Shown one piece after another: positions 6,958 to 14,945 of a stretch of DNA of 15,000 nt (the stretch's first letter is position 1; every line of letters begins with the position of its first letter). Position numbers and translations under genes: made by a program. The notes below the pieces were generated by a model. That model saw only the letters and a list, made by a program, of their open reading frames with translations, searched no databases and was not told the DNA's origin. Origin of the DNA: Glandiceps talaboti (Eukaryota > Hemichordata > Enteropneusta > Spengelidae); contig NC_135562.1 in the NCBI RefSeq assembly GCF_964340395.1, forward strand, positions 1,287,501 to 1,302,500, given 5' to 3'.

Positions 6958-7040
6958 CCGAGGTGAAACCATCATTCGTGTAATGTCATTGATGGCTCCT
7001 TTGCCGAGGTGAACCCATCATTCGTGTAATGTCATTGATG
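6958..7040. repeat. 46-bp tandem duplication
   Basis: The 37-base segment at 6958-6994 (beginning CCGAGGTGAAACC) recurs at 7004-7040 with one mismatch, a 46-base period. Similarity this high implies a recent local duplication. A looser echo, TGATAAAATG, follows at 7051 and 7111. Confidence 0.9.
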
Positions 7041-7180
7041 AATCAATTCCTGATAAAATGTTGCGACGATAGAGATGTGTCTTAAAGCTTTTAATCTCAG
7101 ATATTGTCACTGATAAAATGATGCAACTGGATAACAACATCATTATAACAGAAACCAAGACCATGTACATTTCCCGCTGA

Positions 7181-7430
7181 AATAATTTGCACAAATTCTC
7201 GTCTGCCCGTAAATTTTGTACTAATCTTAATTTCTTTTTAGACTAGGAACGTACAAATAACTCTTATTAACGAAGTTATGCCAAAATGGAGTTTGAAATC
7301 GGCGCACTATCCAAAAAATAAATTATTTGCACAAAATCTCGCCTGCCCGTAAATTTTACTAAATCTTAAACTCGTTTTAGTCTAGAGACAACTCTAATTT
7401 ATGAAGTTATTTCAAAATGGTATTTGAAAT
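7181..7430. repeat. diverged direct repeat, about 115-120 bp, two copies
   Basis: 7181-7300 and 7320-7430 align throughout: ATTTGCACAAA, CTGCCCGTAAATTTT, TAATCTTAA, a TTTTAG, CTAG, and GAAGTTAT..CAAAATGG..TTTGAAAT. They show clear substitutions and small indels. Period is about 138 bases. An older duplication than the one at 6958. Confidence 0.8.
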
Positions 7431-7594
7431 ATATTAGTATAAAAGAATCGTGAAATTTTCAAGATTTCGAATAAAAAACAGAGACGGATAGTAACAGGGT
7501 CTTCTTTTCACATCTTTGGTTCGTTGGTTTTATATTTGGTTTGCACTCTGGAACGACTGCATAATCCATACACCGTGTTTTAAAACGTTGACAG

Positions 7595-7742
7595 GGGATT
7601 AAAAGTACGAGTGTTTATATTCCGAATTAAAAATCTACCGAACAAGAGGTCATCAAAAGAATCACGTGTGGATGTTTGGTTGTGTGACGACAGCAATGAA
7701 AGTGCATGCATAAGCTTATGTACACGTAGCTGTAAAGAATGA
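7595..7742 (+). CDS. possible terminal exon with cysteine-rich end
   Basis: Open frame from TAA at 7581-7583 to TGA at 7740-7742. An acceptor-like TTTTAAAACGTTGACAG has AG at 7593-7594. The reading GLKVRVFIFRIKNLP followed by NKRSSKESRVDVWLCDD recalls the first strands of C2-type beta-sandwiches (hydrophobic LxVxV, then NLP, then DVW). It is far too short and unproven to call. It ends with a Cys cluster, ACISLCTRSCKE. AATAAA at 7876-7881 could serve as polyadenylation signal. The opposite strand is open too (7580-7795). No family assigned. Confidence 0.22.
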
Positions 7743-7874
7743 AATATATATAAAGTAATGGATTGTGTATCGGTACATGTAGTTAACAATACCAACGGCT
7801 GATTTCAACTACGAGATGTCTTGCTAGTGGCAAGGACAACGTTTAATTTTCCCCAAATAACTATTTTTGTTCAG

Positions 7875-7898
7875 CAATAAACTGTCAATGTTACCCAA
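7875..7898 (+). other. candidate 24-base microexon
   Basis: AACTATTTTTGTTCAG (AG 7873-7874) is a good acceptor and CCCAA|GTGAGTAT a good donor at 7899. The 24 bases between are a multiple of three and open in two frames (for example NKLSMLP). They contain AATAAA, so a polyadenylation role is an alternative reading. Confidence 0.2.
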
Positions 7899-8112
7899 GT
7901 GAGTATAAATGAATGCATCGGTGAAATTTTCGTGTGTTGCGATCTCCATATGTGTGTTAATAATTGTAACTTGCTGGTACGGATCTGTCATTTTAAAGTA
8001 AATATTAAGATGGACAGACCAACGACCGGGTGGATGAGTTGATAGTTGATAATTAGGATTATTCACTCTGAGTCCCGACTCCCCGTCATGTATGATGTAG
8101 ATGTATCAAATG

Positions 8113-8148
8113 GACCACCCATCCATCCATCCATGGATGGGTGGGTGG
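8113..8148. repeat. strand-switch palindrome in the CCAT/ATGG repeat
   Basis: CCACCC(ATCC)n runs into (ATGG)n GGTGGGTGG about the centre CCATGG at 8131-8136. It forms an imperfect hairpin of some 15 base pairs whose perfect core is CCATCCATGGATGG. Confidence 0.8.
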
Positions 8149-8157
8149 AAGAAGGAA

Positions 8158-8760
8158 GGATAGCTGGCTGGCTGGCTGGCTGGCTGGATGGATGGATGGA
8201 TGGATGGATGGATGGATGGATGGATGGATGAATGGATGGATGGATGGATGGATGGATGAATGAATGGGTGGATATATGGAAGGAAGGAAGGAAGGAAGGA
8301 AGGATAGGACGGTTGGTTGGTTGGTTGGTTGGTTGGGTGAGTGGGTGGATGAATGAATGGATGGATGGATGGATGGATGGATGAATGGATGGATGGATGG
8401 ATGGATGGATGGATGGATGGATGGATGGATGGATGGAAGGAAGGAAAGAAGGAAGGATAGGATGGTTGGTTGGTTGGTTGGTTGGTTGGTTGGGTGGGTG
8501 GGTGAGTGGGTGGATGAATGAATGAATGAATGGATGGATGGATAGATGGATGGATGGATGGATGGATGGATGGAAGGAAGGAAGGAAGGATAGGATGGTT
8601 GGTTGGTTGGTTGGTTGGTTGGTTGGTTGGTTGGTTGGTTGGGTGGATGAATGGATGGGTGGGTGGGTGGGTGGGTGGATGAATGGGATAGGTGTATGGA
8701 TGGATGGATGGATGGATGGATGGATAGAGGGATTGATGGATTGATGGATGGATGGATAGG
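8158..8760 (+). repeat. compound GGAT/GAAG/GGTT array with higher-order repeat
   Basis: After a short GGCT block the region consists of (GGAT)n, (GAAG)n, a linker GGATAGGA, (GGTT)n, (GGGT)n and GGATGAATGAAT. This order is repeated three times. The linker occurs at 8302-8309, 8455-8462 and 8588-8595 (spacings 153 and 133). The higher-order unit must have been duplicated as a block after the simple repeats formed. Frames here (GWMD, WLVG repeats) are artefacts. Confidence 0.95.
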
Positions 8761-8816
8761 TAAATGGTTTGATTGGCAGGTTGAATTGAAAGTTGATTGG
8801 TTGATTGATTGATCAG

Positions 8817-8916
8817 GTTACAAGAATTGTTAGCTTACATTACCGACATATATCCATATGAACAAAGATCTATTCAAAATAAGTTTTGGAAACACTATCT
8901 ACCTCACAGTCTGTGA
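8817..8916 (+). CDS. possible short terminal exon after the GGAT array
   Basis: GATTGATTGATCAG (AG 8815-8816) is a weak acceptor. The following frame, [19 protein letters not shown] then [13 protein letters not shown], is open for 33 codons to TGA at 8914-8916. AATAAA is at 9024-9029. It could equally be a chance frame. Not recognised. Confidence 0.15.
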
Positions 8917-9393
8917 ATAGAGAAACTAAGGCGCGACATTTAACGTCGGCATCGAATTACCATCACTGATGTGTTCATACTATTATTGGTAATTTGAAAA
9001 ACATGAAAATGGACTTTTGATTCAATAAAGCACATGGGATACTGTACAAATTGGTTTTGAATGGAATAGGCATGCCGCTGTAGTGATTTAGACTATTTCA
9101 ATAATTGCACCAAAATATTCTATTTCCTTAAAGAGCCATTCAATTAGACACGGTACCTCCGAAGGCCTAGGATGTAGGGAGGCAATCTACTCAAATATTT
9201 AATGTCGCGATGTCATTATTTCCATCTAAAAGTCTTGAGTTAAATCACCAAAAAACATCCAAGAGGTGACTAGGTCAAGGACTTTAATCTCTCTGGTGGC
9301 AATAAAAAGCAACGCATTGTAAATTCTGTAATAGCTGTATTTGATGAACTCGTATAAAAATAACATTTTATGGCAATTTAGCAATGTATTTAA
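8917..9393. other. intergenic-like stretch
   Basis: A G+C-richer patch at 9088-9186 is open on both strands for about 33 codons, so neither reading is preferred. No other structure seen. Confidence 0.3.
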
Positions 9394-9827
9394 CTACGGT
9401 AAGATTTCATGACTGTTACTGAATATTTTTATGTTATCTACGGTGAGTTTTCATGACTGTTACTGAATGTTTTTATGTTATCTACGGTAAGATTTCATGA
9501 CTGTTACTGAATGTTTTTATGTTATCTAAGGTAAGATTTCATGACTGTTACTGAATGTTTTTTATGTTATCTACGGTAAGTTTTCATGACTGTTACTGAA
9601 TGTTTTTATGTTATCTAAGGTAAGATTTCATGACTGTTACTGAATGTTTTTATGTTATCTAAGGTAAGATTTCATGACTGTTACTGAATGTTTTTATGCT
9701 ATCTAAGGTAAGATTTCATGACTGTTACTGAATGTTTTTATGTTATCTACGGTAAGTTTTCATGACTGTTACTGAATGTTTTTTATGTTATCTACGGTAA
9801 GATTTCATGACTGTTTACTGAATGCTT
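9394..9827 (+). repeat. 44-bp minisatellite, 10 copies, each with a GTAAG/GTGAG donor
   Basis: Unit starts at 9394, 9438, 9482, 9526, 9571, 9615, 9659, 9703, 9747 and 9792. Each unit reads CTA(C/A)GGTAAG(A/T)TTTC, then ATGACTGTTACTGAATG, then TTTTTATGTTAT. Two units are 45 bases long through an extra T. Copies are nearly identical, so the array is young. Copies 4, 6, 7 and 8 carry AAGGTAAGAT, and copies 2, 5 and 9 have GTTTTC after the donor. Confidence 0.97.
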
Positions 9828-9933
9828 ATGGTTTTTATCATTTATGATATAACAAAATATTCAAACCGTGGATGAAGGTTTCATTCGTTATAATTTCCTA
9901 GTACTATTTGTTTGAATAAAACATAATAAAAGT

Positions 9934-10189
9934 TACATACCTACCTACCTACATGCATACATACATACATACATACATACATACATACATACATACATAC
10001 ACACACATATACACACATATACACACATACACACACATACATACATACATACATACATACATACATACACACACACACACCTACCTACCTACCTACCTAC
10101 CTACCTACCTACCTACCTACCTACATACATACATACATACATACATACATACATACATACATACATTCACACATACACACACATACATT

Positions 10190-10228
<39 letters not shown>

Positions 10229-10246
10229 CAGACAGACAGACAGACG
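9934..10246 (+). repeat. compound CATA/CA/CCTA/GACA microsatellite
   Basis: Successive blocks are a short CCTA, (CATA)n, ACACATAT units, (CATA)n, (CA)n, (CCTA)n around 10079-10124, (CATA)n, a CA-rich bridge, and (GACA)n at 10190-10244. The 102-codon frame of HTYI and DRQT repeats is an artefact. Confidence 0.97.
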
Positions 10247-11034
10247 TTAAACGTACCTTAGAAATTGACAAGGCATAAAATAATGTTAACTAACTTGTGA
10301 GTATGAGAAAGAAGTACTACAGATATTTAATTATGACAATTTGAGACTGGAATAAACATTGAGTGATAAACTTGACAACCATGAATGACTTTTATTTACA
10401 TGATTCTTTCTGTACATATATCGCTGTCATGTCAGTTTACCGCAGTGTGCATACACTGGATTGATACACTGGCGTAATATTGGCCTAGTCATGACTTGTA
10501 GTATCTGCACTACAGTACCAAAATACTTGCTGAGATTCGATGAATGAACATTAAGAAACCAATCAATGTAAGTGCTGTGTACCCATGGCAACATCTTGAA
10601 TGGCAATTTAACTATGTATGGTGTCAAGTTTCACTAAAATTACAAATTATGAGAACTGTTTGTATAATATGATATGATAACTATTTGTTAGTCTTGTAAG
10701 CAGCAGGCGATATAGTAAGACTTGGGCAATATATGTCATGCTTAATTCGGGTATTGTACATTTCATTGTCAGGTGTTATATATCATTGTGAATGCTTACA
10801 GTGCGCGAGGGATTGGCCATCCACATTTCTTTCTTTGTTTACATTCTGCACTAGTATTAATCTACGATAGACTCATACTCAAGTTCCCAAACCCTGTAAC
10901 TGTGTTTCGGCGTCTCTATAGTAGTTCATACTTACAAGTTCAATTTTACAAGACATCTAGTTGAGCCACCGTGTTTGGTGATTTTATTTATCATTATGGA
11001 TTGTACTACATATCACTTTTGTACTCTTACAATT
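10247..11034. other. no supported gene
   Basis: A 66-codon minus frame (10427-10627) and a 63-codon plus frame (10773-10964) lack motifs and are within chance. TGGCAATTTAACTATGTAT at 10602 resembles TGGCAATTTAGCAATGTAT at 9371, just before the 44-bp array, a possible small dispersed repeat. Confidence 0.35.
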
Positions 11035-11363
11035 AAAATCACGAGACCTGAAACGAAATCTCGTCTGGCAAGGCAAAATCTCGTCTGACAAAGCAGAAAT
11101 CATGCTAACACTGCTACATTTTATTGCCTGAATCAACAAAAATCTTACCAACAGAGCTACATTTTATCGTCTGTCTCAATAAAATATTTTATCAACAATG
11201 TTAAATACATAAAAATTATGTGTATTAGTGAGATTTTTATTGCGCCAGATGATAAAGGGTAGAACCGTTGGCAAAATTTTGTTGAGTGAGGCTATAAAAT
11301 GTAGCAATGTGGGTAAGATTTTTGTCGAGTCAAACGACATTTTGTTTCATTATTCGTGATTTT
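11035..11363. mobile_element. foldback (MITE-like) element with internal tandem units
   Basis: The ends are inverted: AAAATCACGA at 11035-11044 and its complement TCGTGATTTT at 11354-11363. Similarity continues inward (GAAACGAAATCTCGTCTG against GAAACAAAATGTCGTTTGA). The arms extend to about 11186 and from about 11232. Each arm contains a block of about 42 bases (GCTACATTTTAT, then CAACAAAAATCTTACC) present twice on the left and twice, more diverged, on the right. The centre has a small ACATAA-AAA-TTATGT hairpin. About 330 bases with no coding capacity, so any mobility would depend on a transposase elsewhere. I see no clear target-site duplication. Arm identity is roughly 70-80% by eye, so the copy is old. 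Confidence 0.7.
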
Positions 11364-11703
11364 GATCATAGTAGAGTCATCTGTAGAGAGGAACCGTCTA
11401 TGACTCCATAACATATAATATACTCGTAGAGCACAAAGAATATCGTCTTATTATTAGGACGTCTGAAACAATGAAAGTTTATCAACAGCGTCATCGATGC
11501 GACACTACCATTTCATCTATCGACTCATAAAGTCATAGTAGGGAGATTGCATTATGTATTCATGATTCCGTTATGTTCATATTGAAATGTCCAGGAAGAA
11601 TTTACTGAAATGAAATGGATTTATGATAACATTAAATAAAATGATATAAGTTTGTGTTGTGCTTTCACCTGAGACATCAGTAATAGGTAGTGGGGGTAGA
11701 CAC
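11364..11703. other. no supported gene; small hairpin
   Basis: GAGTCAT (11374-11380) pairs with ATGACTC (11400-11406) around a 19-base loop; ATGACTC also matches AP-1-type sites. Nothing else seen. Confidence 0.35.
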
Positions 11704-11767
11704 ACATACATACATACATACATACATACATACATACATACATACATACATACATACATACATACAT

Positions 11768-11810
<43 letters not shown>
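11704..11810 (+). repeat. (CATA)n plus (CA)n microsatellite
   Basis: About 20 CATA units to 11785, followed by about 12 CA dinucleotides. Open frames on both strands here (HTYI, YVCM repeats) are artefacts. Confidence 0.98.
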
Positions 11811-12480
11811 GCCTGCATGGCATACTAAACACAGAGGGAGAGCCACATACATACCGCTACGATAATTAATAGTTGTACGAAATACTGCATCTAAATAATC
11901 ACTATATCATTGTAAGTGTTCTTTATTTTCTAATGATTCCACAGAAATATTAGATGTGTTGAGTTCTACACTCGACTTCAGTTACGAAGTAACACTGAAG
12001 TTCATCTACCCATCTCTCTTGGACAAACTTGACAAAAAATGTACTTTTGATAATTCGAAACATAAAATTTACACTGAATGGCCATTTGATTGTAGTTTTA
12101 TTCAAAACAAAGTGAAATAACACCTTTTCCTGTTCATTTGATGGTGTTGGCGTTTCAAGTGTCGCTGCTCGCTACTTTACGTCGTGTTTAATCGCTTGTA
12201 AAAATCTTTCATCTCTGAGTAGAGAACATGAAGAAGATGATTTTTCACTTACAATGGCACCTAGTACAACTAGCTGCACAGTCTGCCGGTTAATACCTAC
12301 ACTGTACTAGCACATTAGTACGATGTACCGACACTTGAATCCTAACAAGTTAAAGATCACTGTTTATGTTTTTACCATAATCCTATCTCCAATCACCATC
12401 TTTATACAGTATTTATCTACCAATGACTCGCAAATAAGTCATTTACAAGATTGATTTGTCTCATTGGCTGGATGACTGAA
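11811..12480. other. no supported gene; hairpin and short frames
   Basis: CTTCAG-TTAC-GAA-GTAA-CA-CTGAAG at 11976-12000 forms a stem with a two-base bulge. A minus-strand GTAAGTG donor-like site lies near 12246-12254, and short frames near 12141 and 12229 (16 and 21 codons) have no support. Confidence 0.35.
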
Positions 12481-12632
12481 TGATTGATTGATTGATTAAT
12501 TGATCGATTGATCGATTGGTTGGTTGGTTGGTTGGTTGGTTGGTTGGTTGGTTGGTTGGTTGACTGACTGACTGACTGACTGACTGACTGACTGACTGAC
12601 TGACTGACCGACTGACTGACTGACTGACTGAC
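12481..12632 (+). repeat. (GATT)n-(GGTT)n-(GACT)n compound microsatellite
   Basis: Three adjoining tetranucleotide blocks change at about 12517 and 12561. Each step alters one base of the motif (GATT to GGTT, and so on). The block ends with a CGACT interruption near 12608. Confidence 0.97.
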
Positions 12633-12827
12633 ATACAGCCTCTCACTCACCAACCGACTGATTGGTCACTGTGTTATTTGTTGTACGTACAAATCTAAAT
12701 TTATCTTGCGGCTTGAATTGTTCAAGTTGGTTGATTGCTTAGTTTTGCTTAACATGGATCGATTCACCATAAAGTATTTGGTTTTCATGACATTTCCCTT
12801 GAGAATTGAAATATAAACATTAATCAT

Positions 12828-13445
12828 GAGTGAAGCTTGAGCAATCCACCCCTGAAAACCACAAGTGAGGCATGAACAAGCATGGACAAGCCACCCTAAA
12901 ACCACGAGTGAAGCATAGACAAGCCACCCTAAAACCGCGAGTGAAGCATGGACAAGTCACCCTAAAACCGTGAGTGAAGCATGGACAAGCCACTCTAAAA
13001 CCACAAGTGAAGCATGGACAAGCCACCCTAAAACAACGAGTGAAGCATGGACAAGCCACCCTAAATCCACGAGTGAATCATGGACAAGCCACCCTAAAAC
13101 CACGAGTGAAGCATGGACAAGCCACCCTAAAACCACGAGTGAAGCATGGACAAGCCACCCTAAAACAGTGAGTGAAGCATGGACAAGCCACCCTAAAACC
13201 ACGAGTAAAGCATGGACAAGCCATCCTAAAACCACGAGTGAAGCATAGACAAGCCACCCTAAAACCACGAGTGAAGCATGAACAAGCCACCCTAAAACCA
13301 CGAGTGAAGCATGAACAAGCCACCCTAAAACCACGAGTGAAGCATAGAGAAGCCACCCTAAAACCGCGAGTCAAGCATAAACAAGCCACCCTAAAACCAT
13401 GAGTGAAGCATGGACAAGCCGTCCTAAAACCACGAGTGAAGCATG
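12828..13445 (+). repeat. 33-bp minisatellite, about 19 copies
   Basis: From 12906 to 13434 the word (G/C)GAGTGAAGCAT recurs exactly every 33 bases, 17 times with no insertion or deletion. Two degenerate copies precede at 12828 and 12863. Unit core: GTGAAGCATGGACAAGCC, then ACCCTAAAACCAC. Copies differ mainly by transitions (GGAC to AGAC or GAAC; CACGAG to CGCGAG, CATGAG or CACAAG). Because 33 is a multiple of three and the unit lacks stops in four frames, long overlapping frames appear on both strands (SEAWTSHPKTT, VKHGQATLKPR, LVHASLVVLGW, VACPCFTRGFR). Stops arise in the frames I checked in some copies, so no selection on coding is evident. Confidence 0.97.
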
Positions 13446-13536
13446 GAAAAAAACTTACATAGTTTATCCATTTGCACTCTTCTTGTGATAAAATGTTGCT
13501 TTTATCCTCGCGATATTGAATAAATTATACTGAGAC

Positions 13537-13635
13537 ATGGATTTACTATTTCAGTTCGACCGGCACAAGTCTCTCAGTTGGCAGATTTTTAATAATGTCA
13601 TAATCTTCAAATGTTTTGACTTTATTATTCATTAG
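13537..13635 (+). CDS. 32-codon sORF in good start context, or exon after ATTTCAG
   Basis: GACATGG (G at -3, G at +4) opens MDLLFQFDRHKSLSWQIF and further residues to TAG at 13633-13635. The sequence TTACTATTTCAG at 13544-13555 inside it is itself a good 3' splice site, so an exon beginning FDRHKSLSW is an alternative. Short; no family recognised. Confidence 0.17.
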   Translation: MDLLFQFDRHKSLSWQIFNNVIIFKCFDFIIH

Positions 13636-13640
13636 TTTTG

Positions 13641-13710
13641 TAATCCTTATTTTTATTTTCATTTTTCAGTTACTAGTATTTTTTTCTTTATTTTTCAGTT
13701 ACTAGTAGTC
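13641..13710 (+). repeat. 29-bp duplication of a splice-acceptor-like sequence
   Basis: ATTTTTCAGTTACTAGTA occurs at 13661-13678 and again at 13690-13707, each preceded by a long T-rich tract. Both copies are near-ideal 3' splice sites (AG at 13668-13669 and 13697-13698). Confidence 0.8.
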
Positions 13711-13821
13711 TCCCAAGGGCTTAAGGGCTCTATAAATTCACCCGACTGTTTGGCAATCACTCAATCAGTCAGGTTACTATTTCACACGAAAGAACACAGT
13801 TGTGTTTTAGAAACAAAATAA
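13699..13821 (+). CDS. possible terminal exon after the second acceptor
   Basis: After AG at 13697-13698 the frame LLVVSQGLKGSINSPDCLA then ITQSVRLLFHTKEHSCV is open for 40 codons to TAA at 13819-13821. AATAAA follows at 13825-13830, with no obvious GT-rich element. A TATA box inside the segment offers the opposite reading, a promoter instead of an exon. Not recognised. Confidence 0.2.
   Translation, partial: LLVVSQGLKGSINSPDCLAITQSVRLLFHTKEHSCVLETK
13731..13770 (+). promoter_or_regulatory. TATA box with initiator-like sequence
   Basis: CTATAAATT (TATAAA at 13731-13736) is followed about 30 bases later by TCACTCAATCAGTC (13757-13770). It contains TCAATC and TCAGTC, which resemble invertebrate initiators at 32 and 36 bases from the TATA start. 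Promoter role is inferred. Confidence 0.22.
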
Positions 13822-14387
13822 TCAAATAAAAATATTAAAAAGGCCAGAGATTTGAGCAAGTCGACTGCTTATTGTAAATATTGTTGACTCATATCGTCTT
13901 CTTATAAAATTGTAGACATTTATCTCTCAGCGTTAAACTATATCGAGTTTGACTTCTCGATGGTTTAAAATGATTACAACAACCTTAATCTGACAAAGTA
14001 GACATGACTTCAAATATCTAACCAGGAAAGCATTAATTTGAACCTGATAAAACTCCCTGTCAAAGTCACACCCTCTAAAATAACTCAACTATAACGTTCA
14101 AGGACAATCTGAGTATGTAAACATTTACGAGATTCAAATGTCATAAATATCTTCATCTTCTTAATGCATTTAATGTTTACAATATTTCTAAAAATGCCGA
14201 GCATGACTAATTAAGAAGGAAGCATTTGATTCCTGTAAATGTCATCGATAAATCATTACAAAAAACTCTATGTATTTTAGATGCATTGTAAATGGATTAT
14301 CGAAAGTGTGTTAAGAATACATAAATATATTATGAATTGGATCTAGAATACTAATCTGGTTTGAACCCCATTTTTATTATTCCACAG
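13822..14387. other. AT-rich stretch, possible intron or intergenic
   Basis: AATAAA at 13825-13830; otherwise no motif. The end of this stretch holds the branch point and acceptor described for 14388-14449. Confidence 0.35.
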
Positions 14388-14449
14388 GTGTCGTCATTCT
14401 GACGTACCGGTAGACGAAATATTTCATGTTTCTCTACTTGTTATGTTAA
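14388..14449 (+). CDS. candidate 62-base internal exon
   Basis: ATACTAAT near 14349-14356 is a near-consensus branch point, followed by CCCCATTTTTATTATTCCACAG (given here as CCCCATTTTT and ATTATTCCACAG) with AG at 14386-14387. AA|GTAAGTAC provides a strong donor at 14450. Between them only one frame is open, CRHSDVPVDEIFHVSLLVM, starting after one base; the other two have stops. At 62 bases the exon would shift phase. It may belong to a coding or a long non-coding transcript. Protein family not recognised. Confidence 0.3.
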
Positions 14450-14743
14450 GTAAGTACGTTTTTATATAAATCCGTACGTGTTGTCCAGCCTAAGGGTTTG
14501 TTTTTTCCTTCCACTATATTTCGATTTGATCATCTAATTACCAAGTGGAGATAGTTTGTATTTCTTGGTACCTAATTAAAAGTTAGAGGTGGTGAGGAAC
14601 ACAGATACGGCGACAACTAACAGAATCCCACGACATCGACTTGGTCACAAAGAGAAGGAGAGAAGTTAAAGAAAGGGGAGGGCGCGAGATACACGAACAC
14701 AGCTAAATAAATAAAGAAATTGAGAGTTAGAGGGGCGAAGAGA

Positions 14744-14746
<3 letters not shown>
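14450..14746. other. possible intron sequence, nothing else supported
   Basis: If 14388-14449 is an exon, this follows its donor. A purine-rich, slightly G+C-richer stretch from 14590 leads into the GA repeat; a frame through it (14580-14669) has no motif. Confidence 0.3.
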
Positions 14747-14822
<76 letters not shown>

Positions 14823-14873
14823 TACATGCATGCAGGTAGGCAAACAAACAAACAAACAAACAAACAAACAAAC
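14747..14873 (+). repeat. (GA)n and (CAAA)n microsatellites
   Basis: About 38 GA units (14747-14822, one interruption at 14797), a short ATGCATGCAGGTAGG bridge, then about eight CAAA units (14840-14873). Minus-strand SLSL and CLFV frames are artefacts. Confidence 0.98.
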
Positions 14874-14945
14874 ATAGACAGAGAGACCGGGCCAAAGGAA
14901 TATAACGTTAGGATAATATATTTATATCAATGCGCTAAACAAACG

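Noticed and set aside
8046-8744. Frames of GWMD and WLVG repeats
   Set aside because: Artefacts of GGAT and GGTT repeats; no flanking coding sequence.
9088-9186. Minus-strand 32-codon frame (IASLHPRPSEVPCL onward) and an overlapping plus-strand frame
   Set aside because: Both strands are equally open and no splice or start signal favours either.
9953-10261. 102-codon HTYI/LPTY/DRQT frame
   Set aside because: Pure microsatellite translation.
10427-10964. 66- and 63-codon ATG frames
   Set aside because: No domain, no splice or polyadenylation support, composition like the background.
11976-12000. Hairpin resembling an iron-responsive element
   Set aside because: The stem is present but the loop is not CAGTGN and the bulge is on the wrong side.
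12141-12300. Short frames MVLAFQVSLLATLRRV and MKKMIFHLQWHLVQL, and a minus-strand frame with a GTAAGTG donor
   Set aside because: 16-42 codons with no partner signals; expected often by chance.
12820-13402. Overlapping 65-125 codon frames such as LVHASLVVLGW and SEAWTSHPKTT repeats
   Set aside because: The 33-bp unit is stop-free in four frames by composition. Substitutions introduce stops in different copies of the frames I checked, with no sign that one frame is protected.
12828-13445. CRISPR-like appearance of regularly spaced repeats
   Set aside because: Units are contiguous with no unique spacers and no cas genes are present; this is a minisatellite. The same applies to 9394-9827.
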